Shown in pieces: positions 1-8,259 of a DNA stretch of 64,000 nt (position 1 is its first letter; the number at the start of each line of letters is the position of its first letter). The position numbers and the translations under genes were made by a program. The DNA lies in the NCBI RefSeq assembly GCF_020880695.1, contig NZ_JAJIWO010000002.1, positions 620,432 through 684,431 of the forward strand. The letters are read 5' to 3'. Source of the DNA: Mucilaginibacter sp. UR6-11. Lineage in GTDB: Bacteria > Bacteroidota > Bacteroidia > Sphingobacteriales > Sphingobacteriaceae. A model generated the notes under the pieces. The model made no database searches and was not told the DNA's origin. It saw nothing but the letters and a program-made list of their open reading frames with translations.

Positions 1-1
1 T

Positions 2-592
2 AAATATGTAAGAGTATATACAGACGGCGTAATGGGTATTACCAGCAGAGGCGGCGGCTCATTAGCAAACCCTTTGACAACGGCTTATGATTTAGCGGGG
101 GATGGTGCCGCTAATGGAACCGATGTTAATCTTGATAATAATTCTGTATTACGTGTGGGATATACCCCAGGCGAAATGGATGGCGGTACCGGCGGAGCCA
201 CGTTTGGTAAAATAGACGTTGAACTTAAAGAATTAAAAATCTTTAAAATAGCTATCCCTGATGCTGCTGTTAAGCAATATGCTTGCGATCAAACCATAGA
301 CAGAAGCCATCCATATTATCCTTATTTGATTGGCTATTGGCCGATGGACGAGGGTACTGGTACTGTATTAAATGATAAAGGCCCTGTTGCAGCTAACATG
401 ACGCTTAGCCAAAGTTCTGCAAATGGTTACTCATGGCAGTCATTTCAGGATTTAATTTGTTCGCCGGCAGCTACTAATCTGGCTTTATTGGTGCCTAAAA
501 ATGCTGACATACCTACGCAGATATTGAGCTGGTTTAACATTGCACGCCAGGCTGCCTGGAACTTAGACGGCAAAGTTTGGGTTGCAAACTAA
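2..592 (+). CDS. C-terminal part of a LamG-containing surface protein (DUF4983-like), 5' truncated by window edge
   Basis: The frame is open to the left edge (KYVRVYTDGV precedes the first internal Met), so this is the 3' end of a longer gene. The opening residues and the later phrases IDVELKELKIF and GYWPMDEGTG look like two concanavalin/LamG-type units, as used for glycan binding at the Bacteroidota cell surface. The last 35 residues (VPKNADIPTQILSWF, then NLDGKVW) resemble the end of the alkaline-phosphatase/sulfatase fold as seen in DUF4983 proteins. It precedes two lipoprotein genes on the same strand and probably shares their operon. The catalytic part, if any, lies outside the window. 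The enzymatic assignment is inference; the surface-protein assignment is firmer. Confidence 0.55.
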   Translation, partial: KYVRVYTDGVMGITSRGGGSLANPLTTAYDLAGDGAANGTDVNLDNNSVLRVGYTPGEMDGGTGGATFGKIDVELKELKIFKIAIPDAAVKQYACDQTIDRSHPYYPYLIGYWPMDEGTGTVLNDKGPVAANMTLSQSSANGYSWQSFQDLICSPAATNLALLVPKNADIPTQILSWFNIARQAAWNLDGKVWVAN

Positions 593-664
593 CAAAATGA
601 TTTTACAGGTCAGAGGCTGTTTACAGCTTCTGACTTATTAACATAATATTAAATTTCAAAAGAA

Positions 665-2140
665 ATGAAAAAAATATTTACCCATTTGCAATTAGGCCTT
701 ATAGGGTTAGTTGCGATTTTAGCCTCATCATGCCAGCATGAGAAGCTTAGCGAAGTGATTGTTCCACAATCGTTTACACCAGTTAGTGCTTCGCTGGTTA
801 CAAAAACCGAAGTTGGCGCGGGAAGCAACTTTACGCTTACCGGGGCTGATTTAACTGTGCCTGCTACTATCAATTTTTCAGGACCGACAAGCAGCGCATT
901 TACAATCAACTTATCTACTAATATAGATACAGTTGCCAGTTTGATAACAGCTGGTACATTACCTGCCGGAACAGTAGCATTTTCATCTGGTTCTGCAGCT
1001 GTACTTCCACAGATAAATGTACCTGCAGGTGTTACATCTGTTAGCTTTAACATTGTCGTTAGCCGCTCAAGCATGGAACTTGCTTATGGTAAAAATTTGG
1101 CCGCTGCAATTAAAATTTCTGCCCCTACAAAAGGCAATACAATTGCATCCGGAAAATCAGCTATGATTTTTGTTGTTAAAACTACTGACGTATTAACTGC
1201 AGCTTCTATCCATGAAATTTCATTTGGTTCGGCAACTAAGGTTTATGATGTTTCTGCAAACCCTTCAAGCTATGTTACAGGCTCACTAAGTCTTACCGTT
1301 AGTATCCCTGTTGTTTTGCAAGGCGATCCGGGAGCAGAATTTACTGTGGATGTGGTTTCATCACCAGACAGTGTTACTAAATACATTAACGCAGGAACGT
1401 TACCTAATGCGGCACTTTATCCGGATGCTAATTTTTCTATAGGCACCCCTACGGTTAAAATATTGGCAGGTACCAATAGCGCGTTAGTAACATTTACAAC
1501 AAAAATTGCTACATTATTAGCATTACAGCCTTCACCGGGGGCGCCAACTGTAAATTTACCAACGATTGCGCTTACGCTTAAAAATCCTAGCAAATATCAA
1601 ATTTCCAAGACTAAAGTTACTACCCTGTTCGTGACTTTGAATCCTAACACATTTAGACCTTATTACGGTACGCCATTTTTAGTTAAAGGAGATATAGGTG
1701 CTGTTTCTGATCCAATTTACGGCGCTTATTATGATTTTGGTGGCGAAGGTATTGCTTATCATGACGACAATAACAAAGATGGTGACGGAAGCTGGAGAGC
1801 TCCTGATTATGTTGACACAAATCCGGATTATACACCGAGATCTGTTATAGGCTGGACCTCAAATAACGAATGGTTAACTTATAGCATATTCGTTCAACAA
1901 GCAGGCACCTACCAAATGAATACAATGTTAGGTTCGCCTGGAGATGGCAATACATATTCTGTTTATATTGATAACGTTCTTATTAATTCTAAACTACCTG
2001 TAAAAAATACAACTGATTACAGAAATCAGCAACCAAATTATTCAACTATAAACTTGCCAGCCGGATACCATATTCTGAAATTGTTTTGGAATCAGGCTCA
2101 ATATGACTTTAGAAGCGTGACTTTTACCAGAACAAACTAA
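665..2140 (+). CDS. Surface lipoprotein with two DUF1735-like domains and a C-terminal CBM6-like module
   Basis: The protein has 491 residues. It starts with a lipoprotein signal whose lipobox ends in SSC (about residue 23). Residues ~35-170 and ~180-325 are two similar beta-sandwich repeats of the DUF1735/BT_3987 type (the motif VSFNIVVSRS in the first, ALVTFTTKIA in the second). Residues ~350-490 resemble family 6 carbohydrate-binding modules: YYDFGGEGIAYHDD, a VDTNPDY stretch, GWTSNNEWLTYSI and a final LPAGYHILKLFW strand. Such proteins usually act as surface glycan-binding proteins of Sus-type loci. It lies 72 bp after the upstream gene and 67 bp before another lipoprotein gene, consistent with one operon. 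The ligand cannot be read from the sequence. Confidence 0.75.
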   Translation: MKKIFTHLQLGLIGLVAILASSCQHEKLSEVIVPQSFTPVSASLVTKTEVGAGSNFTLTGADLTVPATINFSGPTSSAFTINLSTNIDTVASLITAGTLPAGTVAFSSGSAAVLPQINVPAGVTSVSFNIVVSRSSMELAYGKNLAAAIKISAPTKGNTIASGKSAMIFVVKTTDVLTAASIHEISFGSATKVYDVSANPSSYVTGSLSLTVSIPVVLQGDPGAEFTVDVVSSPDSVTKYINAGTLPNAALYPDANFSIGTPTVKILAGTNSALVTFTTKIATLLALQPSPGAPTVNLPTIALTLKNPSKYQISKTKVTTLFVTLNPNTFRPYYGTPFLVKGDIGAVSDPIYGAYYDFGGEGIAYHDDNNKDGDGSWRAPDYVDTNPDYTPRSVIGWTSNNEWLTYSIFVQQAGTYQMNTMLGSPGDGNTYSVYIDNVLINSKLPVKNTTDYRNQQPNYSTINLPAGYHILKLFWNQAQYDFRSVTFTRTN

Positions 2141-2152
2141 AAATACCTAGTG

Positions 2153-2185
2153 CCCTAATACCCAATACCCTAATTACCCTAATTA
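2153..2185 (+). repeat. Short degenerate tandem repeat of an (A)CCCTAAT unit
   Basis: Between two lipoprotein genes the unit CCCTAAT(T)A occurs four times in a row, one copy lacking a T (CCCTAATA, CCCAATA, CCCTAATTA, CCCTAATTA). It ends about 22 bp before the next start codon. It has no dyad symmetry and no T-run, so it is not a terminator. It may be a simple slippage product. Confidence 0.7.
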
Positions 2186-2207
2186 AAGATTTAAACTAAG
2201 TAGTGTT

Positions 2208-3278
2208 ATGAAAAGATTAGTAAAACCACTCGGGTTATTACTTTGCCTTGCGGCTGTAATGTCCTGTTCAAAAAAGGTTGACTCGGTAGTAAGCGACCCG
2301 AAAATAATAAACCCGATATCAGATTTTACAATTACCCCCGATCCTACCGACGGATTTACATTTAAGTATAATAACTTATCAAAGAATTATACAAAATTGG
2401 AGTGGAGGTTTGGAGACGATACATTGAATACTGACGCGAATCCTACCCATACGTTTTTGGCTACAGGAAAATACACAACAGATTTAAAAACATTCTCTTC
2501 AACAGGGAATGTTTCACATAAATATGTTGACCTTTTTCTTGCACCGGATAGTATAATGACGGTAAATGCTGCTAAAACAGGCAATCCTTATGAGATTAAA
2601 TTTGGTGTATCCATTAAAGCCAAAATTAAATCTATATTATGGACTATTAACGATGTTGACGCAGCAACTTCAGTAGTAACAACTACTAAAGATACATCAA
2701 GGACGCCGATTCATAAATTTGGGATAGGCAGCTTTAATAATTTTACGGTAACGGTTACTACCGATAAAGGTTCAGTTGTATCTATTAGTAGATCTGTTAC
2801 TACAGAGGGTATTGCTACAGACATCACTCAGTCGCGTATAGCTTATAAGACAAATTTGGATAATAATACAAATAATGTTAATGAGAATTATACCAAATTG
2901 GTTGACGGTAATCCAAAAACTAAATTTGGTTATTATGCTGCTTTTCCTTTTCCACTTATCTATACACTTCAGTTTCCGGCTCCTGTAACCGTGAAATTAT
3001 ATGCAATAGAGAATGGTAATGACTCAGAAAGCACACGTGATCCAAAAGAATGGTATATCGAAGGATCTAACGATGGCAATAACTGGACGCAGTTAGACTA
3101 CAGATTTCAATCCGTAGGTTTTGCTGACCAATTGAGGGCCCTGGGGCAGACTTCTACAAGATACTATCGGTTCTTTTATTACACCATAGCTACGCCTGGT
3201 GCATATAGTTATTACAGATGGAGAGTTACGCAAACATTTGGTGCATTCCAGATAGAAGAGTTCCAGTTGTTTAAGTAA
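2208..3278 (+). CDS. Lipoprotein with PKD-like domain and C-terminal discoidin (F5/8 type C) domain
   Basis: The protein has 356 residues, and its signal sequence ends in a lipobox (AVMSC, Cys at about 20). Residues ~38-115 form a PKD-like domain with the typical WRFGDDT and PTHTF...GKYTT signatures. A second beta domain covers ~120-200. Residues ~215-355 resemble a discoidin/F5/8C domain (KLVDGNPKTKFG, YTLQFPAPVTV, KEWYIEGSNDGNNWTQLD). Both domain types are common on Bacteroidota surface glycan-binding proteins. It is the last gene of the left-edge operon and is followed directly by a strong terminator. No catalytic motif is visible. Confidence 0.7.
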   Translation: MKRLVKPLGLLLCLAAVMSCSKKVDSVVSDPKIINPISDFTITPDPTDGFTFKYNNLSKNYTKLEWRFGDDTLNTDANPTHTFLATGKYTTDLKTFSSTGNVSHKYVDLFLAPDSIMTVNAAKTGNPYEIKFGVSIKAKIKSILWTINDVDAATSVVTTTKDTSRTPIHKFGIGSFNNFTVTVTTDKGSVVSISRSVTTEGIATDITQSRIAYKTNLDNNTNNVNENYTKLVDGNPKTKFGYYAAFPFPLIYTLQFPAPVTVKLYAIENGNDSESTRDPKEWYIEGSNDGNNWTQLDYRFQSVGFADQLRALGQTSTRYYRFFYYTIATPGAYSYYRWRVTQTFGAFQIEEFQLFK

Positions 3279-3293
3279 TTGACATTTATTTCG

Positions 3294-3341
3294 TTAAACA
3301 TAGAAACCCGACTGCTTTGGCAGTCGGGTTTCTATGTTTAA
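3294..3341 (+). terminator. Strong hairpin terminator after the left-edge lipoprotein operon
   Basis: A perfect 22-bp stem (3294-3315 with 3320-3341) encloses the four-base loop TTTG. The core is AACCCGACTGC/GCAGTCGGGTT. It begins 16 bp after the stop codon of the discoidin lipoprotein. There is no long U tract after the stem, but its length and GC core make it an efficient end point on either strand. Confidence 0.85.
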
Positions 3342-3596
3342 TAAGGTTTCATTATTCCTAAATCGTTATAATATTATTTTATTACCTGCCTTGCGAATGT
3401 TTAATTCGACTTAATTCTAAAGAATTAGCGGGAGATCATAAGTTTTAATGCCCGGGATTTAGACAAATTTGTTACAGTAATTTTATTGTGAAAAGATACT
3501 CCAATGTAGTTGGTCTAGTTAGCCGTGGGATTTAATAGATAATTATATTAACGGTTTATAAGATGTTAACCTTTACAGCGGAAAACATTGTTAATT
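3342..3596. other. Intergenic region without recognised gene
   Basis: This AT-rich stretch lies between the terminator of the left operon and the convergent stop of the TolC gene. I see no ORF of family-like character, no RNA gene and no clear terminator for the TolC side. Confidence 0.5.
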
Positions 3597-5039
3597 TTAC
3601 AGCGCTAATTTCCCTTGATAATAATCTAATATTTTAGTTCGTACCAGATAATCATAGCGGGCGTTGATAAGATTTGTTTTGGCTTTATCTAAATTGCCTT
3701 TAACGATGATAAAATCAACAGAAGTTAATGCCCCGGCGTTAAAGCGTATTTCTGCAATTCTAAAAGATTCTGTATAAGCCTCCACTTGATTATTCAATAA
3801 TTGGTAACGTTCATACGCCGAGGTCATGTTAACATAAGCCTGATCTACATTTACTTTTAACTGTACCTGGTTGGCCTGTTCATTATATCTTTGTGTTTGC
3901 AGATTTAGTTTGGCAAGGGTTATTTTATTTCTGTTTTGAAAGTAGTTAAGGATAGGGATATTTAATCCCAAACTAACCGTAGTGCCATAGTTGTTCCGAA
4001 ACTGGTCGCCATAACTGATGTTCTGGCTGGCGTAATTTTGCTGCATAGTATAAACAGTTTGTCTGCCTGATGAAGTCTGAATAAACTGGCTGGTAGGCAC
4101 TACCGTTGAGTCCACAAAAATAGACCGTTGTGCAGCGCTGGAGTAATTGGTACTTAGCCCGCCTGATAGCGACAATGTCGGTAATAAATAGCCTTTGGCT
4201 ACCTGCAGATTTTTTTCGGCACTTTGGCGGCGTAACGTCCCGGCCTTTATTAAAGCAAAGTTTGCCAGTGAACTCTCGTACACCTGATCGGCGGTTTGAT
4301 TATAAGTCGCAGTTCTGCTATCAATTGCCTGGCGTTGAAATTTGATATTTTTGCGGTAGTTAACGTTCATCAACTGCAGCAAATTAAGCTTCGCAATCTC
4401 TAGTGAATTTTGTGCGTTAATCGCACCTATTTGATCAGTAGCTAATTGCCCTTTCAGATCATATAGTTGCGATGGCGGTACTGCGCCGTCTTTATTCAGC
4501 ACTTCTGTCCGTTCCTCCTGCTTTTGCGATACCAGCGCCTGGGTGGCAGCCTGCGTAAGCTGATCTTCACTGCTCAAAACCTGCAAATAAGCTATAATTA
4601 AATTAAGCGTAAGGTCATTTTTAGCTTGTTCAAAATCCATCTGTCCGGCCTGGTAAGCCAGGGCTGTTTGCCGTATGCTGTTATGAAGCGTTAAGCCGCT
4701 CGATAAAATTATACTTCCGGCTAAATTGTAATTAGCTGATGTTATAGGCTGGTTTAGATAACCGTTAGTAAATGGGTTAAGGCTTCGGCCCTCACTTATA
4801 CTATGGTTAATGGTGCCATTTATAGAAGGTAATAGGTTTTCGCGCGCCTGTTGCCAGTAAACGCGGCTGGCCTCCATTTGGGCTTCGGTTTGTTTAACCA
4901 GTAGGTTGTTTTTTACGCCGATATCAAGGCATTGCTGCAAAGTCAGTACGCTATCGGTTACCAGTTGTTGCGCGTACAAAGCAGTATTGCCCAGCAATAT
5001 TACAACGACTATTAAAAACCGTTTTAACATTTTATACAT
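3597..5039 (-). CDS. TolC-family outer membrane efflux protein
   Basis: The protein has 480 residues and a signal peptide (hydrophobic segment ~8-22, cleavage near YAQQ). It has the long alpha-helical repeats of TolC proteins, with LTLQQCLDIGVKNN near the N terminus and the corresponding second-half helix RIAEIRFNAGALTSVDFI near the C terminus. It would form the outer-membrane channel joined to the membrane fusion protein and ABC permeases encoded upstream. It starts 1 bp after the stop of an ABC ATPase gene, so the two are co-transcribed. It is the last gene of the efflux locus. The substrate is not evident. Confidence 0.9.
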   Translation of the reverse strand: MYKMLKRFLIVVVILLGNTALYAQQLVTDSVLTLQQCLDIGVKNNLLVKQTEAQMEASRVYWQQARENLLPSINGTINHSISEGRSLNPFTNGYLNQPITSANYNLAGSIILSSGLTLHNSIRQTALAYQAGQMDFEQAKNDLTLNLIIAYLQVLSSEDQLTQAATQALVSQKQEERTEVLNKDGAVPPSQLYDLKGQLATDQIGAINAQNSLEIAKLNLLQLMNVNYRKNIKFQRQAIDSRTATYNQTADQVYESSLANFALIKAGTLRRQSAEKNLQVAKGYLLPTLSLSGGLSTNYSSAAQRSIFVDSTVVPTSQFIQTSSGRQTVYTMQQNYASQNISYGDQFRNNYGTTVSLGLNIPILNYFQNRNKITLAKLNLQTQRYNEQANQVQLKVNVDQAYVNMTSAYERYQLLNNQVEAYTESFRIAEIRFNAGALTSVDFIIVKGNLDKAKTNLINARYDYLVRTKILDYYQGKLAL

Positions 5040-5040
5040 C

Positions 5041-5715
5041 TTAGATATTTTTTGATGATTCTATGGTTCCGTCAAGCAAATTAATAATGCGCGAACCGTA
5101 AGCTGCATTTTTTTCGGAGTGAGTTACCTGTATAATAGTCATGCCTTCCTTATTCAGCTTGCTAAACAGCTCCATTATCTCGTCGCCCTGTTTAGAGTTT
5201 AGGTTACCTGTAGGCTCGTCGGCCAATAATAATTTGGGTGTAACAATAAGCGCACGTGCAATACCAACCAATTGTTGTTGGCCGCCCGAAAGCTGAGATG
5301 GGAAAAGATCTTTTTTGCCGACAATCTGGAAACGGTCAAGCATGTCGGCTACCAATGCTTTACGCTCGGCAGCTTTAACGTCCTGGTAAAGCAATGGCGT
5401 TTCAATGTTTTCATAAACATTAAGCTCATCTATTAAATGATAAGCCTGAAACACAAAACCAATATTTTTTTTATAAAGTGCCGAGCGCTGTTTTTCTTTC
5501 AGCTGATGCACCGGCTCATTCAAAAAATATTGATAGCCTTCGGATGGTTCGTCAAGCATACCTATTATATTCAACAACGATGATTTGCCCGAACCCGATG
5601 GTCCCATGATCGATACAAACTCGCCGGCATCAACGTCCAGGTTGATATTGTTTAAGATGGTAGTTTTTAAACTCCCTGCTTTATGGTATTTAGAGATGTT
5701 TTTTAGTGATAACAT
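5041..5715 (-). CDS. ABC transporter ATP-binding protein, MacB/LolD type (second ATPase of the locus)
   Basis: The protein has 224 residues. Walker A is GPSGSGKSS, the signature is [10 protein letters not shown], Walker B is [10 protein letters not shown] and the H-loop is QVTHSEKN. It carries the [13 protein letters not shown] stretch typical of the LolD/MacB/FtsE group. The signature ends in LVG rather than the usual RVA found in the locus's other ATPase. It is separated from the last permease gene by 122 bp holding a 21-bp element identical to one upstream of the whole locus, so it probably starts a second transcript with the TolC gene. It would energise one or more of the five permeases. 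Confidence 0.9.
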   Translation of the reverse strand: MLSLKNISKYHKAGSLKTTILNNINLDVDAGEFVSIMGPSGSGKSSLLNIIGMLDEPSEGYQYFLNEPVHQLKEKQRSALYKKNIGFVFQAYHLIDELNVYENIETPLLYQDVKAAERKALVADMLDRFQIVGKKDLFPSQLSGGQQQLVGIARALIVTPKLLLADEPTGNLNSKQGDEIMELFSKLNKEGMTIIQVTHSEKNAAYGSRIINLLDGTIESSKNI

Positions 5716-5726
5716 GTTATAGCTAT

Positions 5727-5744
5727 ATTAATTAATGTACCAAA
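5727..5744 (-). promoter_or_regulatory. Possible sigma-54 promoter for the ATPase-TolC unit (weak)
   Basis: On the minus strand TTTGGTAC (GG at 5741-5740) matches a -24 element. The -12 position reads AA rather than GC, and the implied start would lie almost at the ATG. The only real support is spacing. The GG lies 73 bp from the 21-bp repeat, against 71 bp for the better candidate at 20055-20071. Confidence 0.25.
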
Positions 5745-5813
5745 CGGTTAACTATTTGATTGTTAGATAAATGTATTGTAAATTTTGTAGGTGGCTTGTT
5801 CGCTATTGCACGG

Positions 5814-5834
5814 CAGGTGTACGGTTTTGATACA
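5814..5834 (-). promoter_or_regulatory. 21-bp element, copy 2 (candidate activator site)
   Basis: The sequence CAGGTGTACGG followed by TTTTGATACA is identical over all 21 bases to the element at 20141-20161. The TGTA...TACA half-sites form a partial dyad. It lies just past the stop of the last permease and ~100 bp before the second ATPase start. The most economical reading is a binding site for the sigma-54-type regulator encoded at 20281-21639. Confidence 0.6.
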
Positions 5835-5837
5835 CAT

Positions 5838-8219
5838 CTATTCACTCCGCAAACTTTTAACAGGGTTAGCCAGCGCGGCTTTGACCGATTGAAAGCTAAC
5901 GGTGAATAAAGTGATTAAAATAGCGGCTGCGCCTGATAGAATGAATACGAACGGAGTGATGGTTACACGGTACTCGTACTTTAACAACCAATTGTATATA
6001 AAATAATAAGCTATTGGTGATGCTATCAGGCAGCTGATAAATACCAACACAATAAAATCCGTAGACAGTAATAGCCATACCTGCCCTATTGAGGCACCAA
6101 GAACCTTACGTATGCCGATCTCTTTGGTCCGTTGTTCTGCAACATAGGCCACCAAACCAAACAAACCCAGGCATGATATCAATATAGCTAAGGCAGCAAA
6201 TACACCTGCTAATTTGCCTACCAATACCTCAAGGTTAAATTTTTGATTGTAAGCGTCGTCCGCGAAGTGATAAGTGAAAGGGTAAGCAGGATTATATTTA
6301 TCAAATATCTTTTCAATTTTTTCTATTGCTGTATGGGTATCAGCATTTGCTGTAAGGCGGTAAAGGGTTTGATTGCCGCGCCTGCCATGACTGAAAATTG
6401 CGGGTTCAACCGGTGTAAACGGGGAGACCATTAAAGCGTTTTGTACAACTCCAATTATCTTAACCTTATCTGCCCCACCATTCCAGCCTATTTCCTGGTT
6501 AATCGGATTTTTTAAACCCATCCTGGCAACGGCGGCTTCGTTTACTAAAACACTGCCGGTATCCCGCTGCCACGATGTCGAAAAATCATGACCCTGTAAG
6601 ATCTTCATGCCTACAGTTTTAAAATAGTTATCAGACACCCGGACCGTTCCGATATTGATAGTTTCGTCTGTCGCGCTTTTTTGCGGCCAGTTTAAAACGG
6701 TAGTGTGGCTATAAATATCAGTAACGGGGCTGGATGCCCTGGCTACATCTTCTATTAATCCGGTTTGCATTAATTCGTTTTTCAACGCATCATAGTTACC
6801 GTTAAGATCATCGCTCATATCGCTCATCACCAATCGGTTTGTATCATAACCAGACGGACGATCCTTAGCATGTTGTATCTGTTGATAGATAATTACGGTA
6901 CTAATTATTAAAGTTACTGAGCAGCTAAACTGTACCACAACCAGTATTTTGCGCGGAAGTGTAGCTGCTTTGCCGGCTTGTATTGCACCCTTTAAAACCT
7001 TTATAGTATTAAATGACGACAAATAGAAGGCGGGCCTGCTGCCTGCTAATAAGCCGGTTAATATTATGTAGCCGAACATAGCCAGCCAAAATGCAGGAAT
7101 ATTATAAGGAACAGTAATGCTTTCGCCGGTGAGCTCATTAAATGCAGGTAAAGCCAATTGTATTAAAACTATGGCCAGCACAAAAGATATGAAGGTTATT
7201 AAAACAGATTCGGTTAGGAACTGAAGGATCAGATCACTTCTTTTGGAGCCCATGGCTTTACGTACCCCAACTTCGCGCGCGCGTTTCTCTGATCGAGCGG
7301 TTGATAGATTCATAAAGTTAATACAGGCTATTAATAGCACTAAAACACCTATAATGCTAAACAGGCGCACATAATCAATAAAACCACCTACGGGTACGCC
7401 ATTTTTATAATCAGAATATAAATGCCAGTCTTTTATCGGTTGCATGATTACCTCGGGCTTAAGAGGGCTCATCATAGGCGCCTTATCCCGTATAATCCAT
7501 TTTATTTTAGGTGCAATTTTTTCATAACGGACACCGGGCTGTAACATTGCATATAGTTGGAATGAATTTTTACCCCAGTCGGTGCTGGTATTACCCCAGC
7601 CCTCCTGTGTTTCTGTAAAACTAAACGGAAAAAGATAGCTGAACCTGAAAGAGGAGTGGGCGGGGAGATCTTTGATAACACCGGTGACTTTCATGTTGGT
7701 TTGGTTATCTATCTTTACCAATTGCCCAATAGGCTCCTTATTCCCAAATAATGCTTTGGCTGTTGATTGTGTTAAAACAATGGAGTAAGTATCTTTTAAA
7801 ACCGTATTTGCGTTACCTTTAATCAGCGGGAATTGAAACATCTTTAAAAAGTCTGACCCAACAGCCGAACCATCTAAGTAAAGTTTTTTAGTACCTACCA
7901 TTAGTCCATGCGTTCCGTTCCAATCAGATTGAGCAACATATTTAATTTCAGGATATTCTTTTTTTAATACTTCTGCTAACGGTAGGGCCAGAGCGTTTTG
8001 GGTGTGCTTGCCATCATGCTGGCTGGTAAAGTTTACTTTTACCTGGTATAGTTGGTCGGCATCAGGTAAAAACCTATCATATGAGTATTCATTAAATACC
8101 CATAAGCCTATTAGCAATGCCACAGCCATCCCTACCGATAAGCCAACGATATTAAGTGCGCTGTAAGCCCTGTTTTTTAACAGATTGCGCCATGCTATTT
8201 TAAAGTAATTCCTTATCAT
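5838..8219 (-). CDS. MacB/FtsX-type ABC permease (fifth of five)
   Basis: The protein has 793 residues and starts at the ATG of MIRNYFKIAWRNL. A longer frame upstream overlaps the preceding gene and is not conserved in the paralogues. The order is an N-terminal membrane helix (~20-42), a MacB periplasmic core domain, a first FtsX unit with three helices (~285-430), a second periplasmic domain, and a final FtsX unit (~675-793) with ISCLGLFGLVAYVAEQRTKEIGIRKVLGAS. It ends in ANPVKSLRSE. It lies 40 bp after the fourth permease. Such permeases use ATP hydrolysis mechanically to drive export through a fusion protein and TolC. The substrate is unknown. Confidence 0.88.
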   Translation of the reverse strand: MIRNYFKIAWRNLLKNRAYSALNIVGLSVGMAVALLIGLWVFNEYSYDRFLPDADQLYQVKVNFTSQHDGKHTQNALALPLAEVLKKEYPEIKYVAQSDWNGTHGLMVGTKKLYLDGSAVGSDFLKMFQFPLIKGNANTVLKDTYSIVLTQSTAKALFGNKEPIGQLVKIDNQTNMKVTGVIKDLPAHSSFRFSYLFPFSFTETQEGWGNTSTDWGKNSFQLYAMLQPGVRYEKIAPKIKWIIRDKAPMMSPLKPEVIMQPIKDWHLYSDYKNGVPVGGFIDYVRLFSIIGVLVLLIACINFMNLSTARSEKRAREVGVRKAMGSKRSDLILQFLTESVLITFISFVLAIVLIQLALPAFNELTGESITVPYNIPAFWLAMFGYIILTGLLAGSRPAFYLSSFNTIKVLKGAIQAGKAATLPRKILVVVQFSCSVTLIISTVIIYQQIQHAKDRPSGYDTNRLVMSDMSDDLNGNYDALKNELMQTGLIEDVARASSPVTDIYSHTTVLNWPQKSATDETINIGTVRVSDNYFKTVGMKILQGHDFSTSWQRDTGSVLVNEAAVARMGLKNPINQEIGWNGGADKVKIIGVVQNALMVSPFTPVEPAIFSHGRRGNQTLYRLTANADTHTAIEKIEKIFDKYNPAYPFTYHFADDAYNQKFNLEVLVGKLAGVFAALAILISCLGLFGLVAYVAEQRTKEIGIRKVLGASIGQVWLLLSTDFIVLVFISCLIASPIAYYFIYNWLLKYEYRVTITPFVFILSGAAAILITLFTVSFQSVKAALANPVKSLRSE

Positions 8220-8259
8220 AATGTTATCAGTTAAATATTTCCTAAACTGTTTACTATTT

